This document shows positions 1 through 9,031 of a stretch of 64,000 nt of DNA, in pieces; the stretch's first letter is position 1; each line of letters starts with the position of its first letter. The position numbers were made by a program, and so were the translations under genes. Below the pieces are notes generated by a model. That model was not told the origin of the DNA. It searched no databases and worked only from the letters and a program-made list of their open reading frames with translations. The DNA comes from CAVTLG01 sp963802635 (lineage in GTDB: Bacteria > Chloroflexota > Ktedonobacteria > Ktedonobacterales > Ktedonobacteraceae), in assembly GCA_963802635.1 (NCBI GenBank), contig CAWDJJ010000001.1, positions 1,116,001 through 1,180,000 on the forward strand, written 5' to 3'.

Positions 1-601
1 CTTCTAACAAAGAGGTCGTGAGCGTATTTACCTCGTTAGGAAGCTGAACCTTGGCAAGTGCGGAGAAATTAGTGCCAGGATCGGCAAGAATGCCGACGAA
101 GAGATCCCCCGGTTTGACTTCGGAGCCTTGTGAGCTTTCCTGCGTTGTAACGATCTGTCCTTGCTGATCGCGTAGCGTCGCGCTGAAACCTTGGACGGTC
201 TGGTAGCTCAAGTAATAGGGTGCGTAGATAGTCATCTGCTTTTGTATGCCAGCGGGGAGCGTGACCGCCTGTTCAAAGCTCCAGGGAGAAGCCGTATTTG
301 TGGCAGAGGCCGGGAGCGTCTCTGCGAAGGCATTGACGACGAGTGTGCCCTGGAAAGCTGGGCCATTGTTGCTCAGTGTCACATGGATAGGCGTCCAGTT
401 GCCAGTGCGGTAGTCGCTGTTGAAACCAATCGTGACTTGTAGCATGAGGGTATTTCTTCGTGTGACGAGCGAAGAGTCATGCTGCACTTCAGTTGTATAC
501 CATACAAAAAAGGCCAGGAAGATCAAGCATAGCAGGCAGCCGCTGATAAGGATGTTGCGTGTCAAACGGGATCGCAGCCATAGACGGTGGCTCTCATGCA
601 T
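1..601 (-). CDS. Membrane-anchored hypothetical protein, 3' end cut by window edge
   Basis: A reading frame stays open from an ATG at 601 leftward to base 1, giving about 200 residues with no stop, so the C-terminus lies outside the window. The protein starts MHESHRLWLRSR, has one membrane segment at about residues 18-37 (ILISGCLLCLIFLAFFVW) and then a long extracytoplasmic part rich in beta-type sequence (VTIGFNSDYRTGNWTPIHVT, and later a PGDLFVGILAD stretch). The layout is a single N-terminal anchor with an outside domain. I do not recognise the family and assign no function. The plus-strand open frames over this stretch are shadows: they lack the hydrophobic anchor and plausible composition. 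Confidence 0.7.
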   Translation of the reverse strand, partial: MHESHRLWLRSRLTRNILISGCLLCLIFLAFFVWYTTEVQHDSSLVTRRNTLMLQVTIGFNSDYRTGNWTPIHVTLSNNGPAFQGTLVVNAFAETLPASATNTASPWSFEQAVTLPAGIQKQMTIYAPYYLSYQTVQGFSATLRDQQGQIVTTQESSQGSEVKPGDLFVGILADPGTNFSALAKVQLPNEVNTLTTSLLE

Positions 602-722
602 GGGCCAGTGCCTTTCGTACTGGTATGACTCTGCCTTAAAAATGCAACGCGCACATTATTATTGTGATGAATATTGTATAGAAATGTACCACCGTGGCGC
701 AAGGTTTTTCAAATGGTGTCTG

Positions 723-3128
723 CTATTCGCTGCGTTCTGCTCCTATACGATACTTAAGATCATAGTTGAGAATAAAATCGAGTTCATCAGGAGTGAAACC
801 ATAATGACGCGCTAATATACGGTCAATGTCGTCGATGATCGCTTTAGACTTTCTGGCGTAAATCGTGTAACTGCCTGTGGTACCGCGTTTGAGATGCTGT
901 GCATTCAACTGGAAGTCGGCCATCAGACGTTGACATTGGGTGATCAGCTCAAGTCGCGTGGCCTCATCTTGCGGATAGGAAAAACGAAATCCGAAGAGCA
1001 TATAATCTTTCAAATTGAAGCTATCAAACGTGACCGTGTAATACCACCAGAATAAAGAGCTATTGTAGACAGCAACAAAGACATCGCGCTCATACTCTGG
1101 GAGGAAAGCACAACTTTTGTTGGACGTGGTATCGTAGGGCCAGGCGAAGTTGACGAACACCTTCCAGTAGAGACCACCCGCTGAGCGATAGAAGATAGTG
1201 TTCTGATTGGGTGTCGTTGAGAGGTAACTGCCCACTTTTTGCTGTTGCAGGAGCTTAGCCAGCAGCGCGTTTTCGCGTGCATGACCAAACTTGGGATAGT
1301 AATGGCGATTTTCGGGATCGCGTGGCGTGGTGATGTGGCAGTAGGTGAGGCGTGAGAAGAGCAGATGGCGTTCTTCCTGAGGCCACTTCAGCAACTGTGT
1401 ACTGAAGCGCTGCTCTGCTCCATTGGCTTTCGCCAGATAAATGGCGGTTGGGATACTGGCGACTTTGCCGCCTGTGAAGAGCATTGAGGGACGGAAGTGG
1501 TAGAACGAAAGCCAGGTACCGGGAAACCAGCGCTGAAAGCTCTCCAGAAAAGGTTGCATATTGCGCGTGGCAAAGGCTGCCAGTGGCAGAATCATGCCGT
1601 GACGCCCATCTGACGCGAGCAGATGATGGCTGCGCTCTACGATGCAAGGGTAGAGGTTGGCGCATGTGAGCGTCTCAAAGTTGCGCAACACATAGGGAAA
1701 CTGCTTTTGACTGTATTCGACATAAGGAGGATTGCCGATAATGATATGGAAACCTCCTTGCACCATGATCTCTTGAAATGCCTGATACCAACTGGTTGGG
1801 GCGTCAGCAGGTTGTGTCGGCGTGAGATCACTCAAAATATTACCGGCGTGGATATGCTGATCGATATTCGGTAGTGGCTCAACGGTTGTAACGTATGCAA
1901 CCTCGGCCATGAGTTTGAGGAAGAGGCATAGTTTACAGATTTCACTGGCATCCTCCATAATATCCACTCCGTAGAGATTATTCGTGATGATAGATTTGAG
2001 GATAGCATAGCGTTGCCCTGGTTTTTGCTGCATGTGGACGAGTGCGGCGCGAAAATCGTCCTGGTGACTCATGGCTTGCATCCGTGCCAGGCATGCCTCG
2101 TGGAGCGGTGCCAGGATGTTGAGCGCGGCCTGCAGAAACGCTCCAGAGCCGCAGGTAGGATCGAGGACAGTTATGCGCTGCAGATATTCGTAATATGTAC
2201 GTAACACAACGGGATCGCTAATGCTGAGGATATCGTCGTAGATAAACTGACAGACATCGAGATTGTAGGTAATCAGATCGTCGGCAGAGATGATTTGGCC
2301 GTGTGCGAGACGGCTATAAAGCTCCGCGTAATAAGCTCGGCGGGCGCTATATTCGCGCGTTGTCTCGCCTGGATGATAGTTTTCACTGCGTATGGTTGCG
2401 TGAATATAGCGATCAGGTTGAGCTTGTAGGAGTTGCCAGCGTACACCTTCTGCCTGCAACGTTGTGCAAGTGCGAGCAACGGCATTGATGAGATAAGGGA
2501 TGATCGTATACTGAGCGATATAGCCTGTCACATCCTCCCGCGTGTAATAGGTGCCTGTTTGCTGTTGATTTACATATTGCTCGAAAATATAACCCAGGAT
2601 CGCCGGGGTGATCGCCTGCTCCTGTTGTCGTGAGGACGCATCCAGGGACCAGTGATAGCTATCGAAAAAGGCGAAAAGCTGCTCAAATGCGGCATCGGCT
2701 ATCTGGAAGGGTAATGGAGCACGCTCACTCTCACGTAGAGCAAACAGATTACCGGCCAGGTAGGGAATCGTGCCGAAGAGCGCGATGAACTCGGGAGAGT
2801 GCTGTGGGGTGCTGAGTCCCTCATCAAAAAGCGGTAGCAAGAAGTGGCTGTAATAGGTGTCAGGAGTACTTGTCTGTTGCCTGCTATGCAGGTGATTGGG
2901 CAGGTAGTGGAGATCATTGTTGAGCAAGCCTTTTTGCTGCATAAAATAGAGGAACATTAGACGATTGAGCAGCAGTGAGGCATAGTGCTCATGGTCAACG
3001 ATGGCTGTAGTAGTGCTGAGTGGCTGGATGGAGGCGAGAAAGGTAGCGCGCTGCTGTTTGAAACGCTGATAGAACATCTTGACAAAGCGATCAAGCGGAA
3101 GAGCTGAACGCCGTTTTTCGTGGAGCAC
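723..3128 (-). CDS. Eco57I-type (type IIG-like) adenine-specific DNA methyltransferase, short paralogue
   Basis: 801-aa class I SAM-dependent DNA methyltransferase. The SAM-binding motif DPTCGSGAF is at residues 323-331 and the catalytic NPPY motif of N6-adenine methylases at 466-469 (IIIGNPPYVEYS). The conserved TYYTREDVTGYI segment near 193 is typical of Eco57I/PglX-like enzymes. The region after NPPY should be the target-recognition part. GTG at 3128 is the chosen start because TAGGAG sits 8-9 bases upstream. It is paralogous over its whole length to the 949-aa gene at 10148-12997 and shares the C-terminal pattern NYDxKYRIG. It lacks a helical insertion of about 110 residues that the longer copy has just before NPPY. 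No separate nuclease gene or recognisable PD-(D/E)XK motif was seen, so it could be a solitary methylase or a restriction-methylation fusion. Confidence 0.88.
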   Translation of the reverse strand: MLHEKRRSALPLDRFVKMFYQRFKQQRATFLASIQPLSTTTAIVDHEHYASLLLNRLMFLYFMQQKGLLNNDLHYLPNHLHSRQQTSTPDTYYSHFLLPLFDEGLSTPQHSPEFIALFGTIPYLAGNLFALRESERAPLPFQIADAAFEQLFAFFDSYHWSLDASSRQQEQAITPAILGYIFEQYVNQQQTGTYYTREDVTGYIAQYTIIPYLINAVARTCTTLQAEGVRWQLLQAQPDRYIHATIRSENYHPGETTREYSARRAYYAELYSRLAHGQIISADDLITYNLDVCQFIYDDILSISDPVVLRTYYEYLQRITVLDPTCGSGAFLQAALNILAPLHEACLARMQAMSHQDDFRAALVHMQQKPGQRYAILKSIITNNLYGVDIMEDASEICKLCLFLKLMAEVAYVTTVEPLPNIDQHIHAGNILSDLTPTQPADAPTSWYQAFQEIMVQGGFHIIIGNPPYVEYSQKQFPYVLRNFETLTCANLYPCIVERSHHLLASDGRHGMILPLAAFATRNMQPFLESFQRWFPGTWLSFYHFRPSMLFTGGKVASIPTAIYLAKANGAEQRFSTQLLKWPQEERHLLFSRLTYCHITTPRDPENRHYYPKFGHARENALLAKLLQQQKVGSYLSTTPNQNTIFYRSAGGLYWKVFVNFAWPYDTTSNKSCAFLPEYERDVFVAVYNSSLFWWYYTVTFDSFNLKDYMLFGFRFSYPQDEATRLELITQCQRLMADFQLNAQHLKRGTTGSYTIYARKSKAIIDDIDRILARHYGFTPDELDFILNYDLKYRIGAERSE

Positions 3129-3304
3129 TACGTATCTCCTATTGCGTTGGTTCTAAGCCTTATAGTACAGTCTGACTTACTTTTTGTAAAGTGCTGAATC
3201 AGAAAGTGCCTCTGGCTCATTTTTAGTAATGGATAAGGTAAAAGAGTCTAGTGAACCAGAACCCATGCGCTCTTCGCTCGTAAGTATTGATAGACTATGC
3301 TTGC

Positions 3305-4192
3305 CTATACATTTACAAGAGCGATGCCCACAAAGATAATCCCAATGCCGAGCCACTGACTCCAGTGTAAGGGTTCGCGCAAGAAGATCCATGCCAGAAG
3401 AAAGGTTACAGGACTAAACATAGAAGACACAATAGTCACCAGTGAAGTCTGGCTGACCGTGAAGCCAATGGTGGTAGCGGTATAGGCCACTGTAGAGAGG
3501 ATACCGATCCCCATTAGATACCACCAGACTCGTCCTTGTGGAAAGCGCACACTCTGACGCAGCACAGGGGCAAACAGAGCAAGCAAACACATAGAAGTGA
3601 GACGGGTGAACCAAGCAGGAACGATACCACCAAGCACGGGAGTGACGTGAAGGCCGAGCACCCAGAAGCAGAGACCGAGGCTAATTGCTGCGATGATGGC
3701 CCAGATCACCCCAAGTGGTATCTTGTCTCTCCAATGCTGTAGATGCGAAGATGTTTCCATGCCGTTTCTCCCAACAAGAGGGACTGAGGCGAGTACCACT
3801 CCAAGGAAGGTGATAGCCATCCCAACGCCCTGAGGGGTACTCACCACTTCGCCGCTTATCACTGCCAACAAGGCTGTTACGGCACTATAGCTGGCAGTTA
3901 TAGGTGAGACAATGGCTAGGACCCCGACTTCAAAAGCACGATACATTGATAAAGAGCCTACCATATTGAGCAATACTGCTAGCAATGCCCATGCCCACGT
4001 TTGCCAGCTTGTATGCTGTGCAAGTTGTTGCAATGTGCCTGTTTCTATTAGATAAACACTCAGGCAGGCAACACCGATAAATTGTGTATAGAGTCGAGTG
4101 CGATAGGTGCCAGCTAAGCGTGTAGCATAGTGAGCAAGAAAATCAGAAACTCCCCAGCCGATAGCTGCGGTCAGACCCAGCAGAATCCCCAT
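3305..4192 (-). CDS. EamA/DMT-family membrane transporter
   Basis: 295-aa polytopic protein with about ten hydrophobic segments in two homologous halves, as in the drug/metabolite transporter superfamily. The start MGILLGLTAAIGWGVSDFLA is the usual EamA opening, and the second half ends EPLHWSQWLGIGIIFVGIAL, the standard EamA C-terminal signature. Start ATG at 4192 follows a strong GGAAGGAG ribosome site. It acts in the cytoplasmic membrane; the substrate cannot be read from sequence. It lies upstream of and in the same direction as the methyltransferase at 723-3128, about 175 bases away, so co-transcription is possible, but nothing links their functions. Confidence 0.88.
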   Translation of the reverse strand: MGILLGLTAAIGWGVSDFLAHYATRLAGTYRTRLYTQFIGVACLSVYLIETGTLQQLAQHTSWQTWAWALLAVLLNMVGSLSMYRAFEVGVLAIVSPITASYSAVTALLAVISGEVVSTPQGVGMAITFLGVVLASVPLVGRNGMETSSHLQHWRDKIPLGVIWAIIAAISLGLCFWVLGLHVTPVLGGIVPAWFTRLTSMCLLALFAPVLRQSVRFPQGRVWWYLMGIGILSTVAYTATTIGFTVSQTSLVTIVSSMFSPVTFLLAWIFLREPLHWSQWLGIGIIFVGIALVNV

Positions 4193-4544
4193 ACGGCTCC
4201 TTCCATTCGTTTTGATAGATGCCAGGGGTTGGCAAATTGAAACGATCCTTATGACTTTTGTTGGTCAGCATCTTTTCCCTAACTGAGGAACAATTATAGC
4301 ATATGAACGGTGACACTCCACAGGCAGAATATGCCCAAGTGCCCAAGCCAAGGACACGTCTCTCATCTCCACAGTTCAAGCTAGGGGTTTTATGTGATTG
4401 CTGGAGTTGGTAATAGAAAGCAAAAAAGTTCAGCAGTCTGTAACCTGAGCAAAAAGGTATCCAGAAGAACGAGGAAATTACGCCAGAGCAACTGCAGCAA
4501 CCTCTTTTTCCTGGATACCAGCATGTTTGTGATGTGATGGTGTT
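4193..4544. other. Intergenic stretch with imperfect inverted repeat
   Basis: No gene is supported here. An imperfect inverted repeat lies at 4456-4519: the left arm starts GGTATCCAG and the right arm ends CTGGATACC, with matching GAGG/CCTC blocks at the loop side and about 25 bases between. It could be a bidirectional terminator between the lipoprotein gene and the EamA gene, but there is no clear T-run. Confidence 0.4.
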
Positions 4545-5366
4545 CTACCAGCCTGGTTTGTTAAAGGTGGAAGAGCAAGGAGAGATTATCGGCAGAGCCA
4601 TCGTTATCGCTGCCCTCCTTTTGGTCATGGTGAGCGTAACCTGTATAGCTGCAGTTGCGGCAGGGACCAGGCCAGTGGCACTGCGGAGAACGAGTCCAGA
4701 CTGTTGATGGCGGTCAGCTGCCAGTACGGGACCAATGCTGGCAGTGCTCAACTTCTGGCCCGTCGACGAAACGAACTGCATAGTTAGTTGCGCATAATCA
4801 CCCTGATCACTATAACCTCCTAACCATCCAGAGAGTGTAAACTGGATATGGCCCTGAGAAATCAGCACGGAGGCCAGCGAGACATTGATCGTTTGCGTCA
4901 GGCTGGTGGTAGTATTATCTCCGTAGTTGGCAATATTATCACCCCCACCATAGAAGTAATTTTCCCCCCGGTTTGAGGGGCCAGGATCGGTCGTGCTGAT
5001 GTAACTGCCACTAGTGCCATATTGGATCACATCGATGCTGCCGTGACGAGTCCAACCAGGGATTGGCTCAATGGTATTTTCATTAGGAGCGCCAGGTCCA
5101 ACTTCTGCATTCCCATTCACAATCAGATTTTGGGTGAGAAGTAAATTGGCTGGGATACTGGTCGGTAGCGCGCTAGGAATGCCGGTGGGAAGCGCAGGAA
5201 TGGTCGGTTGCGCTGCCACATGTATTGGCGCACTGGTCGGAGTTGGGGTTGGGCTACTTGTGCCAAAAGACAGACCGCTGCAGGCCGAGAGCGGCAGCAG
5301 TAGTAGTAGCAAACAACCGATTTCCAGCCGTAGGCGCGAATTGATCTGGGAAAAAGGGCTGTGCAT
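4545..5366 (-). CDS. Surface lipoprotein, copy 1 (C-terminal frameshift)
   Basis: 273-aa lipoprotein. It has a signal peptide with lipobox LSAC near residue 29, a Pro/Thr/Ser-rich linker (PTPTPTSAPIHVA), then a domain beginning NLIVNGNAEVGPGAP with IPGW and DPGPSNRGENYFYGGGDN motifs, which reads like a secreted beta-sandwich domain. Its paralogue at 9031-9928 shows the expected ending (TMTKEEGDDNDGSADNLSLL). In this copy one base is missing in an A/G run near 4616, so the last 28 residues are out of frame (TKRRAAITMALP...). The original stop would have been at 4561-4563. The protein is probably exported and lipid-anchored; a ligand-binding role is only a guess. Neither paralogue in this window is intact. 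Confidence 0.72.
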   Translation of the reverse strand: MHSPFSQINSRLRLEIGCLLLLLLPLSACSGLSFGTSSPTPTPTSAPIHVAAQPTIPALPTGIPSALPTSIPANLLLTQNLIVNGNAEVGPGAPNENTIEPIPGWTRHGSIDVIQYGTSGSYISTTDPGPSNRGENYFYGGGDNIANYGDNTTTSLTQTINVSLASVLISQGHIQFTLSGWLGGYSDQGDYAQLTMQFVSSTGQKLSTASIGPVLAADRHQQSGLVLRSATGLVPAATAAIQVTLTMTKRRAAITMALPIISPCSSTFNKPGW

Positions 5367-5534
5367 AGATGTTTGTCAGGTGAGCATCGCCAGGGCCTTC
5401 CATCAGGTAGGATCTACAGTGATGCTCAAACGTCCTTTCTCGAAATTTAGGAAGCATTGTCCGCTTGCTATGCGAATATTTTGCCTTCGTCATAGAGAAG
5501 ACGTTAGCCCGAAGATTTTTTCGCAGATGTTCCG

Positions 5535-5635
5535 CTAGCGGAAAATATCTCCGTAATCGTGGCTGCGTGAACTGCCCTGTTTGTTGCGACTATCGCGGCC
5601 CATGCGATATTTGCTGTTCTATGTAATAATCGGTA
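5535..5635 (-). pseudogene. Remnant of the 3' end of an Eco57I-type methyltransferase gene
   Basis: This stretch aligns base for base with the end of the methyltransferase gene at 10148-12997. Shared blocks include ATCGTGGCTG, a CATGCGATATTTGCT-type block and the in-register TAG stop (5535-5537 against 10148-10150). Similarity ends near 5635, and nothing upstream of it codes for the rest of the enzyme. Similarity continues on the other side through 5367-5534 into lipoprotein copy 1, so the methyltransferase tail and the lipoprotein gene were duplicated together. A forward reading frame that starts inside this remnant is not believable. Confidence 0.75.
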
Positions 5636-5916
5636 TTTTTCTACTTCCATCGGTTCTTTCGATAGCTAAAAGTGGCGTTTGCCCAAAATATAGAAAATAT
5701 CGGCTGGGAGTAGAGAGGAGACCTATCCATGCTCCTTCCAGCGTCCACTTTCCTAATGGAAACGAATTGAGCAAGTCATCTTCGCCATTTGTGAGCCTTT
5801 CGTGATATTCAATCGTAAGAACCAGTTATTTTGGCAAGGGCAATCAAATCGGAAGGATATTTGGCCGCAGCGGCTAAACCTATCTTTCATTTGCACTCTG
5901 CTGCCATGTATATCTG

Positions 5917-7536
5917 TCACTCATTTGGCCAAGAATTAGGTCTAGGTATAGTCTCTCCCGTTTGCTTCATTTTCTTTACTATGTCACTATAATCCTTCCA
6001 AGTGGCTGTCGTATCAGGGTGCTCAAGGCCAAGCATTTTCTCGCGGATAGTCAGGGCACGCTGGAAGAGTGGTTCGGCTTGCTCATATTTGCCCTGGTGT
6101 TGGTAGAGTTTTGCCAATCCATAAAACGATTCTGCCGTGTCGAGGTGGTTGCCTACTAAAAGTTGCTCATAGATCGAAAGTGCTTGCTGAAACAACGGCT
6201 CTGCCAGCTCAAGCTTGCCTTGCTGTAAATAGAGATTCGCCAAATTGTTCAGACTTCTCGCTGTATCGGGGTGCTTGGCCCCCAAAAGCTGTTCGAAGAT
6301 CGAAAGTGCTTGTTGAAACAACGGCTCTGCCAGCTCAAACTTATCTTGTTGCCGGTAAAGCTCTGCCAGATTGTTCCGACAGGCTGCTGTGTGGGGATGG
6401 TCAGATCCCAGGTGTCGCTCCCAGGTCGTCAAGGCACGCAAGTAGAGCGGTTCTGCCAGCTCGAACTTGCCCTGCTGTAAATAGAGATTCGCCAGACCGT
6501 TTAGGCTCCTTGCTGTATCGGGATGATCAGCTCTTGAGATCTGCTCATAGATTGAGATCGTTCGCTGAAACAATGGCTCTGCTTGCTCGAACTTGCCCTG
6601 CTGCCAGTAGAGGATTGCTAGGTTGTTCATGTTCCTCGCTGTATCAGAGTGCCCAGCTCCCAAGCGCTGTTCGCGAATGGAGAGCGCTCGCTGAAACAAT
6701 GGCTCTGCTTGTTCGTACTTGCCCTGCTGCCGATAGAGTTCTGCCAAGTTGCTCAAGCTCCTTGCTGTGTCAAGGTGATCGACTCCCGAATGTTGCTCAT
6801 GAATGGAGAGCGCTCGTACCAGAAGCGGTTCTGCTTCTGAATACTGAGCTCGTTCGCGCAGGTAGGATGCAGTCTTAGAAAGCAAGTGCCCTGCTTCTTT
6901 GCTGACAATTTGATACTGCTCGATAGTCTGTGTTACTGTCAATGCTTGCATAAGCAAACGTTCGCACTGTGGCCAGGTTTTATGCTCAGCTTCTGGAAAC
7001 ACTGCGTTGACCGCAAGCATTGCCCTCTTAGTCCAGGTGCGCTTTGTCTCCTCATCCAACATATCCTGGAGTACTGCTTGGACCAAGCGGTGGACTCTCA
7101 GCATCTTTATCCCAGGATTACGCTGTACGAGTGAGTACTTTTGTAGAGTTCCTATCATGCCGTCCCATAAAAGTCGGTCGTGCGCGGCGATGTGCAGATT
7201 AGGGCCGAGATCAGTTACGCTCGCAACAATTATCTCTTCCGGGATCTGATCGGGATGGAGGAATGCACATAACTGCAAGAGGTCAGATACAGCTGGATTC
7301 GCTTGTTCGATCTGTTGGAAGGAGAGCAACCAAGTGGTCGCCACTGAATCAGGATAATCCCTCTGGCGCAAACTCCCTCGCCGTTGTAGAAGGACATCGC
7401 GTCGTATATGGTAGAGTGAGAGATAATCCATGAGGCTGCACTGGTTTTCTTCGATGTAAGCAGCGGCTTGATCAAGTGCCAAGGGGAGTCCATCCATCAG
7501 TTGCCAGATCTCTTCGAGCTGCGTGACGCTCTGCAT
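5917..7536 (-). CDS. TPR part of a frame-broken STAND protein
   Basis: 539 aa. Residues 1-30 are the end of an NB-ARC ATPase (LMDGLPLALDQAAAYIEE, the GLPLAL motif), followed by a winged-helix/linker region and then about seven kinesin-light-chain-type TPRs of 42 residues. Each carries the pattern NLAxLYxQQGKxExAEPLFQRAL and a G..HPDTARS link. The annotated start MQSVTQ is not a natural N-terminus: the GLPLAL motif belongs immediately after the NB-ARC domain encoded by 7472-8320 in another frame. Together the two frames would make one HTH-NB-ARC-TPR protein of about 800 aa. The TPR face probably senses a partner and the ATPase acts as the switch; the ligand is unknown. Confidence 0.82.
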   Translation of the reverse strand: MQSVTQLEEIWQLMDGLPLALDQAAAYIEENQCSLMDYLSLYHIRRDVLLQRRGSLRQRDYPDSVATTWLLSFQQIEQANPAVSDLLQLCAFLHPDQIPEEIIVASVTDLGPNLHIAAHDRLLWDGMIGTLQKYSLVQRNPGIKMLRVHRLVQAVLQDMLDEETKRTWTKRAMLAVNAVFPEAEHKTWPQCERLLMQALTVTQTIEQYQIVSKEAGHLLSKTASYLRERAQYSEAEPLLVRALSIHEQHSGVDHLDTARSLSNLAELYRQQGKYEQAEPLFQRALSIREQRLGAGHSDTARNMNNLAILYWQQGKFEQAEPLFQRTISIYEQISRADHPDTARSLNGLANLYLQQGKFELAEPLYLRALTTWERHLGSDHPHTAACRNNLAELYRQQDKFELAEPLFQQALSIFEQLLGAKHPDTARSLNNLANLYLQQGKLELAEPLFQQALSIYEQLLVGNHLDTAESFYGLAKLYQHQGKYEQAEPLFQRALTIREKMLGLEHPDTTATWKDYSDIVKKMKQTGETIPRPNSWPNE

Positions 7537-8320
7537 CAGACATGTTCCTTAACAGATCATCTTCTCCATTCCCATCCTCATTAGAGGTTATGCGCCGCAG
7601 CAGGAGAAGGACTCCTTCTTCTTGACTCATCTTTTCCATTGGGATTTTTTTGATATGCGAACCGGTAATCTGGGAGCGAGTCGTCAAAAGGGTCGATCCA
7701 CCAGGCTTTCGGGGTAGAAAATCGGAAACCACAGCTAAGTCATCAGCGTTATCCAGAATCAGCAGCCAGGAATCATGCTCTTGCAGCCAGTGTTTGACTG
7801 CAGTGACCATGCGAAACTGATCCGTTTCCTCTTTTTCCCGTAAATCAAGTGTTTGGGAGAGTTTGGCAAAATCCGAGACCAGTGTTTCGTGAGAATCGGC
7901 TTGCACCCACAGCACGGCTTCGTACTCGTTGGCGTAGCGATAGGCATACTCAATAGCGGTTTGCGTTTTCCCAATCCCGCCGAGTCCGCTGATCGCTCGG
8001 GTTTGACTCAAAGCGACGGTATTATCAGCAGCAAGAGTCCGATGCAGACGTAGGAGTATCTCATCACGACCCGTAAAGTACGGATTATGTAAGAACGGAA
8101 CGTGCCAATAGCCAATTCCCCAGCGTTCAGGTGGTTTGCCGAACACCTTGATGAGTTCATCGACTGCTTCTTGCCTGATTTTATTTTTCCCATGTTCCCA
8201 TCTGTTAATGCTGGGAACTGCGTAGCGAATTTTCTCTGCCAATTGTCCTTGTGTCCAGCGAAGACGTTCTCGCTCTCGTCTTAGTCGCCTTCCCAGATCG
8301 ATTTTCTTCGCGTCTTCCAT
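7472..8320 (-). CDS. XRE-type HTH plus NB-ARC ATPase, N-terminal part of frame-broken STAND protein
   Basis: 282 aa starting at ATG 8320 behind a strong AGAAGGAGGA site. Residues 8-62 form an XRE-type helix-turn-helix (LRRERERLRWTQGQLAEKI, then SINRWEHGK). An NB-ARC NTPase follows, with P-loop GLGGIGKT, Walker B WLLILDNADD and sensor LLTTR. The frame runs into a stop at 7472 after DAERHAA. The expected continuation (QLEEIWQLMDGLPLAL) is in the other frame, so an indel lies around 7510-7525, inside the overlap with the TPR frame. Members of this class are STAND regulators or defence switches. It is divergent from the small hydrophobic protein at 8480-8707, with a shared 159-bp control region. 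Confidence 0.84.
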   Translation of the reverse strand: MEDAKKIDLGRRLRRERERLRWTQGQLAEKIRYAVPSINRWEHGKNKIRQEAVDELIKVFGKPPERWGIGYWHVPFLHNPYFTGRDEILLRLHRTLAADNTVALSQTRAISGLGGIGKTQTAIEYAYRYANEYEAVLWVQADSHETLVSDFAKLSQTLDLREKEETDQFRMVTAVKHWLQEHDSWLLILDNADDLAVVSDFLPRKPGGSTLLTTRSQITGSHIKKIPMEKMSQEEGVLLLLRRITSNEDGNGEDDLLRNMSDAERHAARRDLATDGWTPLGT

Positions 8321-8479
8321 TGTGTCTTCCTCCTTCTATTTTGCACTGTAAAACTGTATTGATCAGAAAAATGATTGAAGAATGATAGATTTCAGTATAG
8401 TAGTATAGCATCATCCAAGTTACTCTTCTCTTAGACCGTTATCGTTCTTTTTACGCTTGTCTGAAAGGAGACAAACAAT

Positions 8480-8707
8480 ATGAAGGAAGAGACAAAAGAA
8501 GCCCTAGAGATTTGTGGAAGAACCATTGGAGCAAACATTGGAGCAACTACTGCTCTCGTAGCCGTTGGGACTGCAACAGCGGCTTTAGCTGCTCCAGTCG
8601 CTATCCCTTTAATGGTGGTGGGTGGCACGATAGGTGGTTACTTGGGATGGAAGAATCCTCTTGCTGCCATCCTCGGCGGCCTGACGGGTGGGGGGAATAA
8701 TAGCTAG
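8480..8707 (+). CDS. Small glycine-zipper hydrophobic protein
   Basis: 75 aa: a charged start MKEETKEALEICGRTIG, then two hydrophobic segments (about residues 20-50 and 52-68) full of small residues and GxxxG-like spacing (GANIGATTALVAVGTATAAL, VVGGTIGGYLGW), ending GGLTGGGNNS. AAAGGAG lies about 9 bases before the ATG, and an intrinsic terminator follows the stop, so this is a deliberate small gene and not a chance frame. Such glycine-zipper peptides insert in or form pores in membranes, or span bacterial envelopes. It faces the STAND gene across a common promoter region, which would fit a regulator/target or switch/effector pair. That pairing is inference only. Confidence 0.72.
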   Translation: MKEETKEALEICGRTIGANIGATTALVAVGTATAALAAPVAIPLMVVGGTIGGYLGWKNPLAAILGGLTGGGNNS

Positions 8708-8736
8708 AGCAAGCCTAGTAGTCTCGCAAAATTCAG

Positions 8737-8764
8737 GCCCTGGTTAGAACGATCTAGCCAGGGC
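8737..8764 (+). terminator. Intrinsic-terminator-like hairpin after the small glycine-zipper gene
   Basis: The arms GCCCTGGTTAGA (8737-8748) and TCTAGCCAGGGC (8753-8764) form a 12-bp stem with one G-U pair and an ACGA tetraloop. Only a short T-run (TTT) follows. It lies about 30 bases past the stop at 8707 and directly before a family P repeat. Confidence 0.68.
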
Positions 8765-8767
8765 GCT

Positions 8768-9031
8768 TTGCATTCAGATGAACAATGTGCGGCAGCATAT
8801 TTCTAGCAATCTCCTCTCTGTCAGGTGAGCCGAAGGGTACCTCCACTCAGTCAGATGAGCCGAAGGCTAGAAGCGTCAGCTTCGTTTCTGACTGCGTAAG
8901 AGGAACGGCGACAGCCGTGTTTGTGGCGGTCTCTCAATCGGAAGCGTCAGCTTCGTTTCTGACTGTATAAGAGGCTCGTCAGCAGCGTTGCCAGGCGGAA
9001 TAAGAACGCGTTTCTGAATGCTTATGGGTAT
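8768..9031 (+). repeat. Family P palindromic repeat, copy A (long form)
   Basis: 264-bp element running from TTGCATTCAGATGA to TCTGAATGCTTATGGGTAT, the two ends common to the family. Its interior repeats the modules GATGAGCCGAAGGCTAG and GAAGCGTCAGCTTCGTTTCT (8861-8960); the second occurs twice and forms short hairpins (GAAGC/GCTTC). The element ends on the first base of the stop codon of lipoprotein copy 2. A short forward reading frame through it is repeat sequence, not a gene. Confidence 0.75.

Noticed and set aside
191..815. Two plus-strand frames near the left edge
   Set aside because: They lie antisense to a better minus-strand frame with a membrane anchor, and have no ribosome sites or family likeness.
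5581..5805. Forward frame with a hydrophobic start
   Set aside because: It begins inside the methyltransferase remnant; the hydrophobic stretch is antisense to former coding sequence.
6069..6878. Long plus-strand frame over the TPR gene
   Set aside because: Shadow of repeated TPR codons; repeats appear only because the sense strand repeats.
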